DNA of 64,000 bases from Dictyobacter aurantiacus (GCF_003967515.1 NZ_BIFQ01000001.1:2542001-2606000), one strand, 5' to 3'. Shown: positions 25,342 to 35,413, counted from the first letter of the stretch. Made by a program: numbers and translations. The notes: generated by a model from the letters alone, not told the origin.

Positions 25342-26556
25342 ATGCAATCAACAGATTATATTGAGGACGCTAGAAAAACAGGAGAAATTGAGCGACAATT
25401 GGAGGAACTGCTGGAGACCGCGCGACCGGGGCTGATCGGCTTCGCGCTGGCACGCGGCGTGTCGACCGATGGGGCCGAGGATGTAGTTCAGGAGACTCTG
25501 TTGGAGGCGTGGCGCAATCTCGACCATCTGCGCTCACCCGAACGCGTCGAGGCCTGGTTGCGCGGCATCTGTCGCAACCTCTGCCTGCGCTGGCATAGTT
25601 CCCAGACGGCGCTCAACCGCCAGCAACCCTTCTCTACCTATCAAGCAGCAGAGGAAGACCAGAAGGGCGCGGGCGCGTTTGAACAGTTCACAGTGCTGGA
25701 TCCGGTTGAAGAGCTAAGCCAGCAGGACCTGGCAGTGCTGCTGACGCGCGCGCTTGGCTACCTGCCAGAGACAGCGCGCACACCTCTGGAACTTTACTAC
25801 CTGGCGGATCTTTCGCAGCGCGAGGCGGCCCAACGGCTCGGGCTGAGCGTCAAGGCATTGGAGATGCGCCTGCACCGCGCGCGGCGCCAGTTGCGTCAAG
25901 TGCTCAACACCTCCCTGCGCGCCGAAGCCGAAGACTTTGGTCTGACGCTGGACGCTGAGGCGAGAGAAAGCTGGCAAGAGACGCGCATCTGGTGTATGTT
26001 CTGCGCCCGCGCATACCTGCAGGGACGGCTGGAAACCCTGCCGGATGAACGGGTGAACCTGCGCATGCGCTGTCCCCACTGCGCGAGTCAGAGGGGCGGC
26101 GAGTGGTTCTATACCGGAGCCGTAGACTTCCTGCGCAGCATACACACCTTTCGTCCGGCCCTTAAACGTCTCCTAGGCATTCCCGCCTGGCTCACCAGCG
26201 ATTACCGCCAGTACTGCTCCTGGTGCCAACGCGCGGTTACCACCTATCTGACAGGCGACGAGCAGCCACTGGGCGCTCATACACTGCCACGCTGGTCAGG
26301 ACTGAGATGGGTGCGCCACTGTCCCGCCTGCGATGGTCTATCAACTACGCCAGTAGGCCTGTCGATCATCCATCATCCCAGCGCGCAGCAATTTATCAAA
26401 CAGCATCCCCGCTGGCTCAACGAGCCCGAGACCCTGATCGATTATCACGGTCAGCCCGCGATCCGCGTGCGCCTGGTTGACATCACCAGTGCCAGCCAGC
26501 TCGTCTTTCTGCTCGATCAACAGGATGGGCAGATCCTGGCGATCCTGAACGCATAG
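25342..26556 (+). CDS. ECF-type RNA polymerase sigma factor with C-terminal zinc-ribbon-like extension
   Basis: 404 aa, about twice the usual ECF length. Start at ATG 25342 with AAGGAGG. Region 2 spans about residues 25-95 (AEDVVQETLLEAWRNL), region 4 about 130-190 (LPETARTPLELYYLADLSQREAAQRLGLS). The extension from ~210 carries four C-x2-C pairs: CMFC, CPHC, CSWC and CPAC, suggesting two zinc ribbons, followed by a beta-rich tail. Such fused tails can act as built-in sensors or anti-sigma domains. No separate anti-sigma gene is adjacent. The next gene, an MFS exporter 105 bases downstream, is a natural target. Confidence 0.88.
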   Translation: MQSTDYIEDARKTGEIERQLEELLETARPGLIGFALARGVSTDGAEDVVQETLLEAWRNLDHLRSPERVEAWLRGICRNLCLRWHSSQTALNRQQPFSTYQAAEEDQKGAGAFEQFTVLDPVEELSQQDLAVLLTRALGYLPETARTPLELYYLADLSQREAAQRLGLSVKALEMRLHRARRQLRQVLNTSLRAEAEDFGLTLDAEARESWQETRIWCMFCARAYLQGRLETLPDERVNLRMRCPHCASQRGGEWFYTGAVDFLRSIHTFRPALKRLLGIPAWLTSDYRQYCSWCQRAVTTYLTGDEQPLGAHTLPRWSGLRWVRHCPACDGLSTTPVGLSIIHHPSAQQFIKQHPRWLNEPETLIDYHGQPAIRVRLVDITSASQLVFLLDQQDGQILAILNA

Positions 26557-26589
26557 AACCTTTTTTCACCGGCACCATCACAATCACCA

Positions 26590-26613
26590 GTTCGCGTATG
26601 TGGATACGCGAAC
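26590..26613 (+). promoter_or_regulatory. Hairpin between sigma factor and exporter genes
   Basis: GTTCGCGTAT (26590-26599) pairs perfectly with ATACGCGAAC (26604-26613) around GTGG. No T-run follows. It may be an operator or a leader hairpin controlling read-through to the exporter. Confidence 0.45.
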
Positions 26614-26661
26614 CGGACACCTGTGACTTTTTTGGGATGCCATCCTGAAAGGACTACAACA

Positions 26662-27876
26662 ATGCTTGCAATCCTCCGACAACGGAATTTCGCCCTGCTC
26701 TGGAGTGGCGCCTTCATCTCGATGCTTGGCGACTGGGTACTGCTAATCGCCCTGCCACTGTTCGTCTATCAGCGTACGGGATCGGCCATGGCTACGGGCG
26801 CGATCGTCATCGTGGAAAGTGTACCGGGCTTACTATTAAGCTCCATCGGCGGCGTCTTCGCTGATCGCTGGGATCGTCGCAGAATCATGATCCTGACCGA
26901 TTTTCTGCGGGCGCTGAACCTGCTGCAGCTCTTGCTCCTTCCCCTCACCAACTGGTTCTGGCTCGTCTACACGGCGGCGGCCATTGAGTCTGTGCTATCA
27001 CAGTTTTTTAATCCGGCCTCGGGTGCTTTGATTCCCCATGTCGTCTCCGAGGATCAGCTGGCGGCCGCCAATGGCATGAACGCGTTCAGCGGACAGATCA
27101 CCCGCCTGCTAGGGCCGACGCTGGCGGGTACCCTGTTCACCCTGAAGGGCATCCAGAGCGTCATCATCGCCGATTGCCTGTCCTATGTGTTATCCGGCAT
27201 CATGAGCCTGCTGGTAACGCTGCCACCAGAGAAGACGCGCGCGGCACTCCAGGCGACCATGCCCTCATCTAAAGCACTCTGGCAAGAATGGAAGCAGGGG
27301 CTCGCACTGATACCCAGAGACCACATGCTTTATATCGCCTTCATCATGGTTGCCGCCGCTGTGCTGGGCGATGGCATCATCCGGGCCATCAGCACCCCCT
27401 TCTTGAGCCAGGTCGCGGCTGGTAACGCGCTGGTATTCAGCTGGATCGTGACCGCTCAAGGGGGGGGTGCGGTCGCGGGATCGCTGGTCATAGGCCGCCT
27501 TAACAAACTACTGCATCCTTTCCTGCTATGCGGCCTGAGCGCTGTGATCATCAGCATCCTTGGCAGCATAGAAGCACTCTTCTTCTCTCTTCCGGTCGTC
27601 TTTGCCTGTACTTTTCTGCTGGGCGCTCCCATCATGTTCTTCTTCGTAGGCTCCTATACCGTTATTCAACAGCGCGCCAGCGATGAGGCGCGCGGCCGCA
27701 TCCTGGGAGCCTATAGCGCCGTATCGGCCTGCTGCTCACTCGCCGGTCTGATCATCTCGACCCTGCTCACAGCCCTGCTGGGAGTGCGGATCTTATTCGC
27801 ACTTGGCCAGGTCGGCTACCTCGTAGGTGGCCTGCTCGCCCTCTTCTTTTTGAGGAAGGGAAACATAAAAAGATAA
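26662..27876 (+). CDS. MFS transporter, macrolide-efflux-like (MFS_3)
   Basis: 404 aa from ATG 26662 (AAGGA upstream). Begins LRQRNFALLWSGAFISMLGDWV, the typical start of MFS_3 efflux proteins, and has the loop 2-3 signature GGVFADRWDRRRIMI. About 12 transmembrane helices are visible. Related proteins export macrolides or siderophores by proton antiport. Lies behind the extended ECF sigma factor gene in the same direction, so induced drug or metabolite export is the likely role. Confidence 0.9.
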   Translation: MLAILRQRNFALLWSGAFISMLGDWVLLIALPLFVYQRTGSAMATGAIVIVESVPGLLLSSIGGVFADRWDRRRIMILTDFLRALNLLQLLLLPLTNWFWLVYTAAAIESVLSQFFNPASGALIPHVVSEDQLAAANGMNAFSGQITRLLGPTLAGTLFTLKGIQSVIIADCLSYVLSGIMSLLVTLPPEKTRAALQATMPSSKALWQEWKQGLALIPRDHMLYIAFIMVAAAVLGDGIIRAISTPFLSQVAAGNALVFSWIVTAQGGGAVAGSLVIGRLNKLLHPFLLCGLSAVIISILGSIEALFFSLPVVFACTFLLGAPIMFFFVGSYTVIQQRASDEARGRILGAYSAVSACCSLAGLIISTLLTALLGVRILFALGQVGYLVGGLLALFFLRKGNIKR

Positions 27877-28078
27877 GCCGGACGGCGCTATCAAGCCCCG
27901 GAAAAATTTGGTGCCGCTGGTTATCATGACACCAGAAGCACTAATAGTGAAGGCACAATCCAACAGTGGAACAGAGGTTGTAACGTGGATGTGGTGGTTG
28001 GAACGCTCTCTCCTCCCTCGAAGCCTGTTCACAGGACCTCTCAAAAACATAAATAGTTCTTTTGAGGATACCGGGAAC

Positions 28079-29314
28079 ATGAAGCAAAAACTAAAAAAGC
28101 AAATGATATTGTTACCCCTTGAAGAGCCATCTCCAACGATCATTCACAAGATCATTTCCGCACCAGCCTGGAAAAAATGGTTAAAGGCAGCGCGAATTGT
28201 CTTTCCATTTTATCTGGCCATTCATATGGGAATGCTCGTTCTGGACTGCTTATCAACTATTATCACTCGTGGAGATGCCTATCAGAAGTACCCCGTTAAC
28301 ACACTCTGGACTGCATGGCTGAGATGGGATGCGCAACATTATCTCTACATTGCACTCAATGGGTATCCACTTAAGCAGGAAACCGCGTTTTTCCCTTTAT
28401 ATCCTCTTCTCATCAGCATCGTTAACAATCTACATCTATCGCCAGACCCGATTATAGCTCAGCTGATTGTTTCTAACCTCGCATGGCTGGCTATGATGGT
28501 AGTCTTTTACCAGCTTGTCAGGGAAAGCATGGGTACCCAGATAGCCTGGCGAGCTATCATATATCATTCCATCTTCCCAACTGCTTTTTTCTTGGCGGCG
28601 GGATACAATGAGTCGCTTTTACTCTGTCTGGTATTGCTGAGTTTTTATCAGCTACACCATGGAAACTGGTGGCTGGCTGGCACCTTTGGCTTCTTTGCCT
28701 GCCTGGCGCGCTCAACGGGCATCTTGCTGATCATCTCTTTCGCCTATGAATACCTCAGGCAGCATAACTTCAACATAAGACAAAGTGTGCGACCATCAAT
28801 GTTGAGCATACTCTTGCTACCAGCAGGGCTAAGCGTATTTATGGCATACACTACACTGCTCTACGGCGATTACCTGAGCTTTATGCATGTACAGGCGCTA
28901 TGGAGTCGTCAGCTTTCAATGCCATGGGTGGGAATCGTTATGGCATTACGAATGGTTTACGAGGCACCTTTTTTAAGCTTTCAATCGCTGCGCAATCTCA
29001 CGGATCTGATACCGGATCTGTTTATCATGGCGCTGCTGATAATGGGCTGGGTGGGACCATGGAAGCTGCCCCGCAAAGATTGGTCATACCTCATCTTTGG
29101 CACCACCCTCTGGCTCTTCTTCCAACTTACACCACTAATGCAGGGCTATCCGCTAGGATCGATGGGAAGATTCATGTTAGAGGTATTTCCAGCCTTTATT
29201 ATTGCGGCACGAATTGGTACAAACAAAAGCTTCCATTTCAATTATATTTGTGTTGCCCTGGCGATGTATGCATATCTGATCATAGCATTCCTGGTTGGAT
29301 ACTGGGTTCTTTAG
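28079..29314 (+). CDS. PIG-V-like membrane mannosyltransferase (GT-C fold)
   Basis: 411 aa from ATG 28079; the open frame upstream to 27908 has no start signal. Multi-spanning protein. The first loop contains WDAQHYLYIALNGYP...FFPLYPLL, the hallmark of the PIG-V family, including the catalytic Asp after Trp. These enzymes move mannose from a polyprenyl-phosphate donor on the outer face of the membrane. First of four GT-C-like genes in one direction, suggesting a pathway for glycosylating surface polymers or proteins. Confidence 0.82.
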   Translation: MKQKLKKQMILLPLEEPSPTIIHKIISAPAWKKWLKAARIVFPFYLAIHMGMLVLDCLSTIITRGDAYQKYPVNTLWTAWLRWDAQHYLYIALNGYPLKQETAFFPLYPLLISIVNNLHLSPDPIIAQLIVSNLAWLAMMVVFYQLVRESMGTQIAWRAIIYHSIFPTAFFLAAGYNESLLLCLVLLSFYQLHHGNWWLAGTFGFFACLARSTGILLIISFAYEYLRQHNFNIRQSVRPSMLSILLLPAGLSVFMAYTTLLYGDYLSFMHVQALWSRQLSMPWVGIVMALRMVYEAPFLSFQSLRNLTDLIPDLFIMALLIMGWVGPWKLPRKDWSYLIFGTTLWLFFQLTPLMQGYPLGSMGRFMLEVFPAFIIAARIGTNKSFHFNYICVALAMYAYLIIAFLVGYWVL

Positions 29315-29495
29315 TAAGGAGACGAGTTAGGCCTATTCTATCATCATTCCTCACCTCACGCTCAATTCTATCGACGATCACAATTTTGGGCCGGGCGCAT
29401 ACTGATGGTAAATGCAGATACCGATCAAATCAGTGATCAAAGGCATCTCTGCGGAGTTATGAAGCATGATATAAATGTGAGGAGCAGCCACAACT

Positions 29496-30911
29496 ATGCA
29501 AAAAGTACGTGTGCGACCCGCTATTTCTAAACACCAGACTACGGGTCCGGCAAAATCAAGCAACCTTCTCTATCGCTATGGGCCGGATCTACTGGTTGTA
29601 GTGGCAATGGGATTTCTACTGTACAAAGGTCTGTTTGGACAGTCATTCAGCGATGTACCTGGCTATCAATGCTATGCAACGGCCTTTTGGAGAGGTCTAT
29701 CCGCGCTTGGACCGCTCTCATCATCGCAATGTTATTATGTAACCCATCCTCAAGGCTCGTTTATTTCTACCGCAACCATTATACATTGGATGCAGACATA
29801 TCATATGCCTTCAGTCATCATCCAATTTGTAGCCAGCCAGAACGTGAATCTTCCTTTTCATTCATTGCCCCGGGAATATCCGCTACCAGCAATTATTCCA
29901 TTCTCCCTTCCTCTGTTAGCCCCTGCTGACCTGTACCAGATGGCCTTCGCAGTCTCAATGGCTGTGGTAGCCGCCATTATTTATGGGTTACTGAGATACT
30001 TCAGATCCAGGTGGGCAGCTCTTACCTGCGCGATCTACCTGGTGATCGGTGGCTGGGCAACGGCCGTCGGCCGCTTCGATCTGATCCCTTCGCTGCTTAC
30101 ATTGGCCGCGGTTATTCTGGGAGTGCGCAAACGCTGGAGCCAGGCTTTTGCTTTGCTGGCCATCGCGGTCACCTTCAAATTCTATGCGATCTCTCTCCTT
30201 TTTCCCTTCCTGCTGGCTCAACAATTAACATGTGAGGAAAAGTGGAAGAGCTGGCGCAGATTTGCTCCTCTGGCCATATTTGGCACGATATGCATAGTAG
30301 TAGCAGCTATCTCGATCAGCTTGAGTGTTGAGGGTACCCTTGCTCCGTTAAGCTACTATGGCAATCGTCCGTTTCAAATCGAGTCGCCCGCGGCCTCGCT
30401 CCTCTGGCTCTTCCACATCCTGGGAGCGCCACTCTATATAGTGTATGGGTATGCATCGTTAAACATAGGTAGTCCCCTCGATCCCCTGGCATCGTTGATA
30501 AATGCGCTTCTGCTAGGCGCGGGCCTGGTATATGTCTGGTGGTTACAGTGGAGCAATAAAATTGACCTGGCAGCCTCGTGCCTGCTGACACTCCTGATCA
30601 TCATCTTCACAGGAAAAGTGTTTAGTGCACAATATATCCTCTGGATCATGCCCCTCGTCGCCTATGTTGAGGATCGCAATCCCAGATGGATCGCGGCGTG
30701 GTGCCTGATCGGGGGCTTGACGACATATATCTTCCCCTATCTCTATATGAGCTTTTGGAACCAATTTAACATCATCGCCGATATCCCGTTCTTCAATGCC
30801 GTCATTGCGCTTCGTAACCTCTGCTTGATCTGCGTCCTTGCGTCACTCCTCTATCTGTATTCCTATCCATACAGTGTAAAGATGCTGCTTTACAAAAAAG
30901 GGAAAAAGTAA
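29496..30911 (+). CDS. GT87-like (DUF2029) membrane glycosyltransferase
   Basis: 471 aa. A short basic N-tail, then about 10-12 membrane helices. Seen signatures: SFSDVPGYQCYATAFWRG in the first outer loop, EYPLPAIIPFSLPLL, and FTGKVFSAQYILWIMPLVAYV near the end, all typical of the GT87 alpha-1,2-mannosyltransferase-like family. Uses a polyprenyl-phosphate sugar. ATG 29496 has GGAG upstream. 35 bases before the next GT gene. Confidence 0.8.
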   Translation: MQKVRVRPAISKHQTTGPAKSSNLLYRYGPDLLVVVAMGFLLYKGLFGQSFSDVPGYQCYATAFWRGLSALGPLSSSQCYYVTHPQGSFISTATIIHWMQTYHMPSVIIQFVASQNVNLPFHSLPREYPLPAIIPFSLPLLAPADLYQMAFAVSMAVVAAIIYGLLRYFRSRWAALTCAIYLVIGGWATAVGRFDLIPSLLTLAAVILGVRKRWSQAFALLAIAVTFKFYAISLLFPFLLAQQLTCEEKWKSWRRFAPLAIFGTICIVVAAISISLSVEGTLAPLSYYGNRPFQIESPAASLLWLFHILGAPLYIVYGYASLNIGSPLDPLASLINALLLGAGLVYVWWLQWSNKIDLAASCLLTLLIIIFTGKVFSAQYILWIMPLVAYVEDRNPRWIAAWCLIGGLTTYIFPYLYMSFWNQFNIIADIPFFNAVIALRNLCLICVLASLLYLYSYPYSVKMLLYKKGKK

Positions 30912-30946
30912 CCGCCAGGACTTCTCTAAAAGGAGATATAAAAGAT

Positions 30947-32902
30947 ATGCCAAAGACGGTGATTACGTCGCCTGTACAGGTACAGAAACATGCTGGGCAG
31001 GTTGAAGAACCACGTCAATCGATGTTGCTATGGCACAAAATCGCGCTGGGTGTCATCCTTGCCATTGCCGCCTTCTTCAATTTTTTCGCCCTCGACAAAC
31101 AGGATTTTTACGAGTATTACTACGCTGCGGCTGTTAAGAGCATGCAGCTAAACTGGCATAATATGTTGTTCGCGGCGTTCGATCCCGGCGGCTTTCTGGC
31201 GATAGATAAACCGCCGCTCGGCTTCTGGACGCAGGCGTTGAGCACCAGAATCTTCGGCTATTCGGTATTCTCCATCGCGCTGCCCGGAGCCCTGGCCGGC
31301 GTGCTCACGGTCGCCGTGATGTTCCATCTCGTGCGCCGCACGTTCGGTCCCCTGGCGGGCTTACTCGCGGCCCTGGTGCTGGCCCTTTCGCCCATCAACG
31401 TGGTCACCGATCGCAACAATATTGTCGATGGCGTACTGATCCTGGTCGTGCTGCTGGCGACCTGGATGATGAGTAAAGCCACTGAGACCGGTCGCTTACG
31501 CTGGCTGTGTCTCTGCGCGGTCCTGCTTGGCCTGGGCTTCAATATTAAATATCTGCAGGCGTATATGGTGATACCCGCGCTTGTCCTGGTTTACTGGCTC
31601 GGGGCGCCACTCACTAAGCGAAAGAAGATTTTCCACCTGGCGCTGGCGATGGGAGTCCTGTTACTGATCTCCCTCTGCTGGGTAACGATCGTTGATCTGA
31701 CGCCTCCCAATCAGCGTCCCATCATTGATTCAATTACCAGCGACTCGGAGCTCGATCTTGCCTTTGGCTATAATGGCGCGTTCCGCTTAAATGCCGACAA
31801 CAATGTTATTAACTACTGGGCCTGGGAGATAGGCCGGCCGGGAATCGCGCGCTTCTTCATACAGCCGATGGCCGGCCAGTGTGGCTGGCTCCTGCCACTG
31901 GCGCTGGTCAGCTTTTTTGCCTGGAGCAGGACCCGGAGAAAGCGTCAGGCATACAACAGGCAGGACCAGGCGTTCGTGCTCTGGGGCAGCTGGCTGTCGA
32001 TCATGCTCATCTTTTTTAGCGCGGCCCATTTCTTCCATCTGTACTACCTCTCGATGTTGACCCCGGCCATCGCGGCACTGGTCGGAGCAGGTATTGCTCT
32101 GCTATGGCAGGCGTATTGTCGCTATGGGTGGCACGGCTGGCTCCTTCCCTATACACTGCTGGCAACCGGGATTATCCAGGCCCTCTTTCTCATCGCGTAT
32201 CCAATGTGGAGCACAATGCTCGCGATAGCCATCGCCGCTCTTAGCACCGCGTTAGTGCTGGTACGCGGGCAACGCTTCTCGTCAACAAAAACCAGACAAC
32301 AGCTTCATCGACAGGATGCCAGGGCCAAAAAAGCACACGTGGCAACCCGGCAGCACGCTGCCAATAGCGATATCAGCCATCCCATAGTTGAGCAGCACTG
32401 GCAACACATTACCATGTTCATTACAGCGATAGGACTGTTGAGTCTCTTACTGGCTCCCACGGCCTGGATCACCCTCGCCCTCAATCCGGGTGGGCGCGTA
32501 CTCCCCATCGCGGGACCACTATTGCCAAAAACGCGCGTCTCCCCACTTATCGCCGATCCAGTATTAGAAAAATATCTGCTGGCACATAAAGGTCAGGCAA
32601 AATTTCTGCTTGGCACCATGAATACGGAGGTCGCATCTCCTTTCATCATAGATACAGAGCAGCCAGTCATGGCACTGGGCGGCTACGGCGGCAACAAAAG
32701 TTTTCTGACGCGTGACCAGCTCATCCAACGCGTTGACCACGGCCAGATACGCTTCTTTTTAATGCCCGGCAGCAAAGACCCGACAGCGAACTGGATACTA
32801 TCCAATTGCCACAGGGTGCCAGACAAACAATGGCAATCACCCAACACGACAAAATACTCCGTAGATGGACTCTGGTTGTACGACTGCAAAGGCCATGCGT
32901 GA
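30947..32902 (+). CDS. GT39/ArnT-like polyprenyl-phosphate glycosyltransferase
   Basis: 651 aa, ATG 30947 with AAAGGAG. First outer loop YEYYYAAAVKSMQLNWHNMLF and FLAIDKPPLGFWTQAL, containing the usual DKPP motif, then RTFGPLAGLLAALVLALSP and FNIKYLQAY. These define the GT39 (PMT/ArnT) family common in actinobacteria and Chloroflexota. About 11-12 helices, a basic cytoplasmic loop at about 445-480, and an outer C-terminal domain (from ~530) with ALGGYGGNKSFLT. Likely transfers mannose or another sugar to a surface protein or lipid. Confidence 0.88.
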   Translation: MPKTVITSPVQVQKHAGQVEEPRQSMLLWHKIALGVILAIAAFFNFFALDKQDFYEYYYAAAVKSMQLNWHNMLFAAFDPGGFLAIDKPPLGFWTQALSTRIFGYSVFSIALPGALAGVLTVAVMFHLVRRTFGPLAGLLAALVLALSPINVVTDRNNIVDGVLILVVLLATWMMSKATETGRLRWLCLCAVLLGLGFNIKYLQAYMVIPALVLVYWLGAPLTKRKKIFHLALAMGVLLLISLCWVTIVDLTPPNQRPIIDSITSDSELDLAFGYNGAFRLNADNNVINYWAWEIGRPGIARFFIQPMAGQCGWLLPLALVSFFAWSRTRRKRQAYNRQDQAFVLWGSWLSIMLIFFSAAHFFHLYYLSMLTPAIAALVGAGIALLWQAYCRYGWHGWLLPYTLLATGIIQALFLIAYPMWSTMLAIAIAALSTALVLVRGQRFSSTKTRQQLHRQDARAKKAHVATRQHAANSDISHPIVEQHWQHITMFITAIGLLSLLLAPTAWITLALNPGGRVLPIAGPLLPKTRVSPLIADPVLEKYLLAHKGQAKFLLGTMNTEVASPFIIDTEQPVMALGGYGGNKSFLTRDQLIQRVDHGQIRFFLMPGSKDPTANWILSNCHRVPDKQWQSPNTTKYSVDGLWLYDCKGHA

Positions 32903-32918
32903 CGCGCGAATCTCTGGG

Positions 32919-32961
32919 CACGTGAGCGCCTCCACACAGGCGTCCTCTGGCGCGGGCGCAC
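32919..32961 (+). repeat. Interspersed repeat, copy a
   Basis: A 43-base element starting CACGTGAGCGCC. A second copy with about 36 of 43 bases identical is at 53763-53805, and an inverted partial copy at 34456-34486. All are intergenic. Confidence 0.65.
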
Positions 32962-33027
32962 TCGGTTTGTGAGTGATGCAGGCGTGAAATCGCATTCTTT
33001 GAGATGAAGATGATAGAAGGAGATGCT

Positions 33028-34419
33028 ATGCTCAAGGAGTATATAAAAGTCGAGGCACATCGTAAACAATTCGCCGAACAAGAAAGGCTACGCAATAAGG
33101 TGCTGATGGCCCGGTTTGAGGTTGCCTTGATAGTACTGGGCCTGCTCGGAAACTTTTTCCTTTTGAGACATGTTATGTGGCGGCCTGATGCCTGGTCCAG
33201 ATTCTATGCTCTCTCGGAACTGCTAACCCAGGACAAGATGCCTGATACCAAGTATTCGCTGGTCGGACCGCTCTTCTCGATCCCCTTCTGGGCTCTGGAC
33301 CAAACCAATCAGACGTATTGGTGGACCACTCGTTACAATGTCTTTGTTCTGGGCGCGGGTCTACTGGCTATCTACTGGCTGTTGAAGGATCGCGTCGATC
33401 ACGGCCTGCTACGCAAGTTCTTCTTACTGCTCATCGTCGGTTCAATGTTCTCCCATCACCTCCTGTTCTATTATGGAGAGGTATTTACGGCCATCTTTGT
33501 GACTGTCGGATGTGTAGCAATTGTGGTTGGCCCCGTGACCATCGGCTGGTGCGCAATTATCCTGGGCGTGGTCAATACCCCTGCCACCGTCATCGGCCTG
33601 ATCCTGCTAAACGCGAAATATATACTCACCGGCAAACGTGTACGCTATGCTCTGGTCATCATTATCGGAGCGGCGCTGATCATGCTTGAATCCTGGATCC
33701 GTCGCGGCGGCCCGTTGATCAATGGCTACGTCAATGACCAGGGGAGGCGCACCATTCTGCCCTACTCTGGTAGACCGGGTTTTAGCTATCCCATCTTTTT
33801 TGGCCTGAACTCGTTGTTCTTTTCCTTCGGGAAAGGTCTCTTGTTTTTCGCTCCCGGCCTGGTACTCCCTGTACGCCAGGCACTGCGCAAACTTCAGGAA
33901 GAGACAAAGGTGGATCTGTTCGCGATCTATACCCTGTGGATAGGATTTCTCGCTGGCTTACTACTGATCTACGCGTGCTATTGGAACTGGCACGGTGGCT
34001 GGTTCTGGGGACCCCGTTATCTGCTCTTCGCATCCATCCCGGCCTCCTTCGCGCTCGCTGTACGCCTGCAAAAACGCGACGGCTCGCTATTGATGAATCT
34101 GGTAATCATGCTGGTGCTGTGCCTATCGATCTGGGTTGGTATCGATGGCGCAGTCTATGGAGACGAGCCGCTACGGCACATCTGCACGCCCCCACGCTGG
34201 TATGGAAATGAGATGCTATGCTACTATGCACCTGAGTTCAGCGCCCTGTGGTTTCCATTTGTGTTTTATCAGCCGCTTAGCTCAGGACAGCTCATCTATC
34301 TACTCTATAACGTCTTTGTCGGCCTTTATCTCCTCGCGCCCCTGCTGATCACAACCGCACAGCAACTCATCACAACGGTGCGGCAACACAATTGGACTCG
34401 GCTCGATCTGCGTTTCTAA
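33028..34419 (+). CDS. Polytopic membrane protein, probable GT-C-type glycosyltransferase
   Basis: 463 aa from ATG 33028, preceded by AAGGAG; a shorter-spaced ATG at 33004 is less likely. About 11 membrane helices. The first outer loop has WRPDAWSRFYALSELL, placing an Asp where GT-C enzymes carry it, and near the end NWHGGWFWGPRYLLF is typical of bacterial GT-C proteins. No exact family named. Last of four membrane glycosyltransferase-like genes; a terminator follows at 34583-34615. Confidence 0.65.
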   Translation: MLKEYIKVEAHRKQFAEQERLRNKVLMARFEVALIVLGLLGNFFLLRHVMWRPDAWSRFYALSELLTQDKMPDTKYSLVGPLFSIPFWALDQTNQTYWWTTRYNVFVLGAGLLAIYWLLKDRVDHGLLRKFFLLLIVGSMFSHHLLFYYGEVFTAIFVTVGCVAIVVGPVTIGWCAIILGVVNTPATVIGLILLNAKYILTGKRVRYALVIIIGAALIMLESWIRRGGPLINGYVNDQGRRTILPYSGRPGFSYPIFFGLNSLFFSFGKGLLFFAPGLVLPVRQALRKLQEETKVDLFAIYTLWIGFLAGLLLIYACYWNWHGGWFWGPRYLLFASIPASFALAVRLQKRDGSLLMNLVIMLVLCLSIWVGIDGAVYGDEPLRHICTPPRWYGNEMLCYYAPEFSALWFPFVFYQPLSSGQLIYLLYNVFVGLYLLAPLLITTAQQLITTVRQHNWTRLDLRF

Positions 34420-34455
34420 TTTTACGTCCAGGCCCATTTTTAAGTACAGCCCCTG

Positions 34456-34486
34456 TCCGTGAACACCCGTGCGGGGGCGCTCATGT
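34456..34486 (-). repeat. Interspersed repeat, copy c (inverted, partial)
   Basis: Read on the minus strand it contains TGAGCGCCCCCGCAC, matching copies at 32919-32961 and 53763-53805. Confidence 0.55.
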
Positions 34487-34582
34487 ACTCTCAGGGTAAC
34501 GGGGGGTCAGGCACATTCTGAGAAGCGCTTGCAGGTTACGATACCAACCGCTAACTTCATCACACCGGAGCACGCACAAAAG

Positions 34583-34615
34583 GAGCGCAACACGTTATAA
34601 GTGCTGCGCTCTTTT
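34583..34615 (+). terminator. Terminator after the glycosyltransferase cluster
   Basis: GAGCGCA-CAC (34583-34593) pairs with GTG-TGCGCTC (34601-34611) with one mismatch, then TTTT. It also lies just beyond the stop of the convergent BclA-like gene. Confidence 0.75.
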
Positions 34616-34647
34616 CGATTAAACCTATGGCTTCTGGGTATCGCCTG

Positions 34648-35271
34648 CTAGATTTGCTGGAGGAGAATATAAGCGCTAATGGTTGGTTGCGTTCCTCCTA
34701 CCCCTCTCTGCGTTCCACCTATACCTGTATACAATTCAATTGTTCCTGCTAAGGAAGAATGGTTTCGAAGCGTAATAGTAGCTCCGGCAGGTACAGTTAT
34801 TAACGCTGATTGAGTATTTTGCGAAAGCGAGTTGCCTATTTCATGAATGGTCTCTGGAGCTACACTACCATTTACAAAAATAGCAAACTGGCTGGGTTGC
34901 AAACTCGTCACGGAATATGTAACCAGATAGGTACCTGCTGTAGCGACAGTAATTGCCGAGTCACCTGGATCTCCCGCGGTATGGGTAATACCAGCGGACA
35001 TCAGACCGTTGCTGTCAAAAGTGACGCTACTCTCTAAGGGCACCATTTGGTTCTTTGTATTGTAAATATACGCAAACTCACATACCGTCGGCTCAGCCGC
35101 GGTGCCACATAGCGTTGCAGGCATTGCCGTTTTAAGCGTCCCATGAGATGCCAGAGTTCTCTCTATTGAATGAGAATGGTTTGAAGCCGCTAGTGTCCCA
35201 TAGGGCAAAAGTAACAGTGCCATACAGGCTACCATCGTCGCTAAAAAGGATAAGCGTAACTTGTGTGACAT
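34648..35271 (-). CDS. Secreted BclA-C-like (C1q/TNF-like) surface protein
   Basis: 207 aa from ATG 35271. Signal peptide about residues 1-28 (hydrophobic, ending LAAS). The mature part from about residue 65 matches the C-terminal jelly-roll of BclA-type exosporium proteins: FDSNGLMSAGITHTAG, TAGTYLVTYSV, QFAIFVNGSV, TITLRNHS, and the terminal GTxxxISAYILLQQI. In BclA this domain forms trimers at the tip of collagen-like fibres. Here it stands alone, without its own Gly-X-Y tract, but the divergent neighbour is a collagen-like protein. Confidence 0.8.
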   Translation of the reverse strand: MSHKLRLSFLATMVACMALLLLPYGTLAASNHSHSIERTLASHGTLKTAMPATLCGTAAEPTVCEFAYIYNTKNQMVPLESSVTFDSNGLMSAGITHTAGDPGDSAITVATAGTYLVTYSVTSLQPSQFAIFVNGSVAPETIHEIGNSLSQNTQSALITVPAGATITLRNHSSLAGTIELYTGIGGTQRGVGGTQPTISAYILLQQI

Positions 35272-35413
35272 GGAATTAAATCTCCTTCCACATATGACCA
35301 TCTGCCGTAATGTTATGGCGTTCATCAGCACTATATAGTTATGCACGTCTTATGTTAAACATAGTGCCTTATATATAAAAATTATACAGAGATAAACAAT
35401 TCAGATGATAAAA

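Noticed and set aside
27793..28143. Minus-strand frame overlapping the end of the MFS gene
   Set aside because: Overlaps two plus-strand coding ends and has no recognisable domain.
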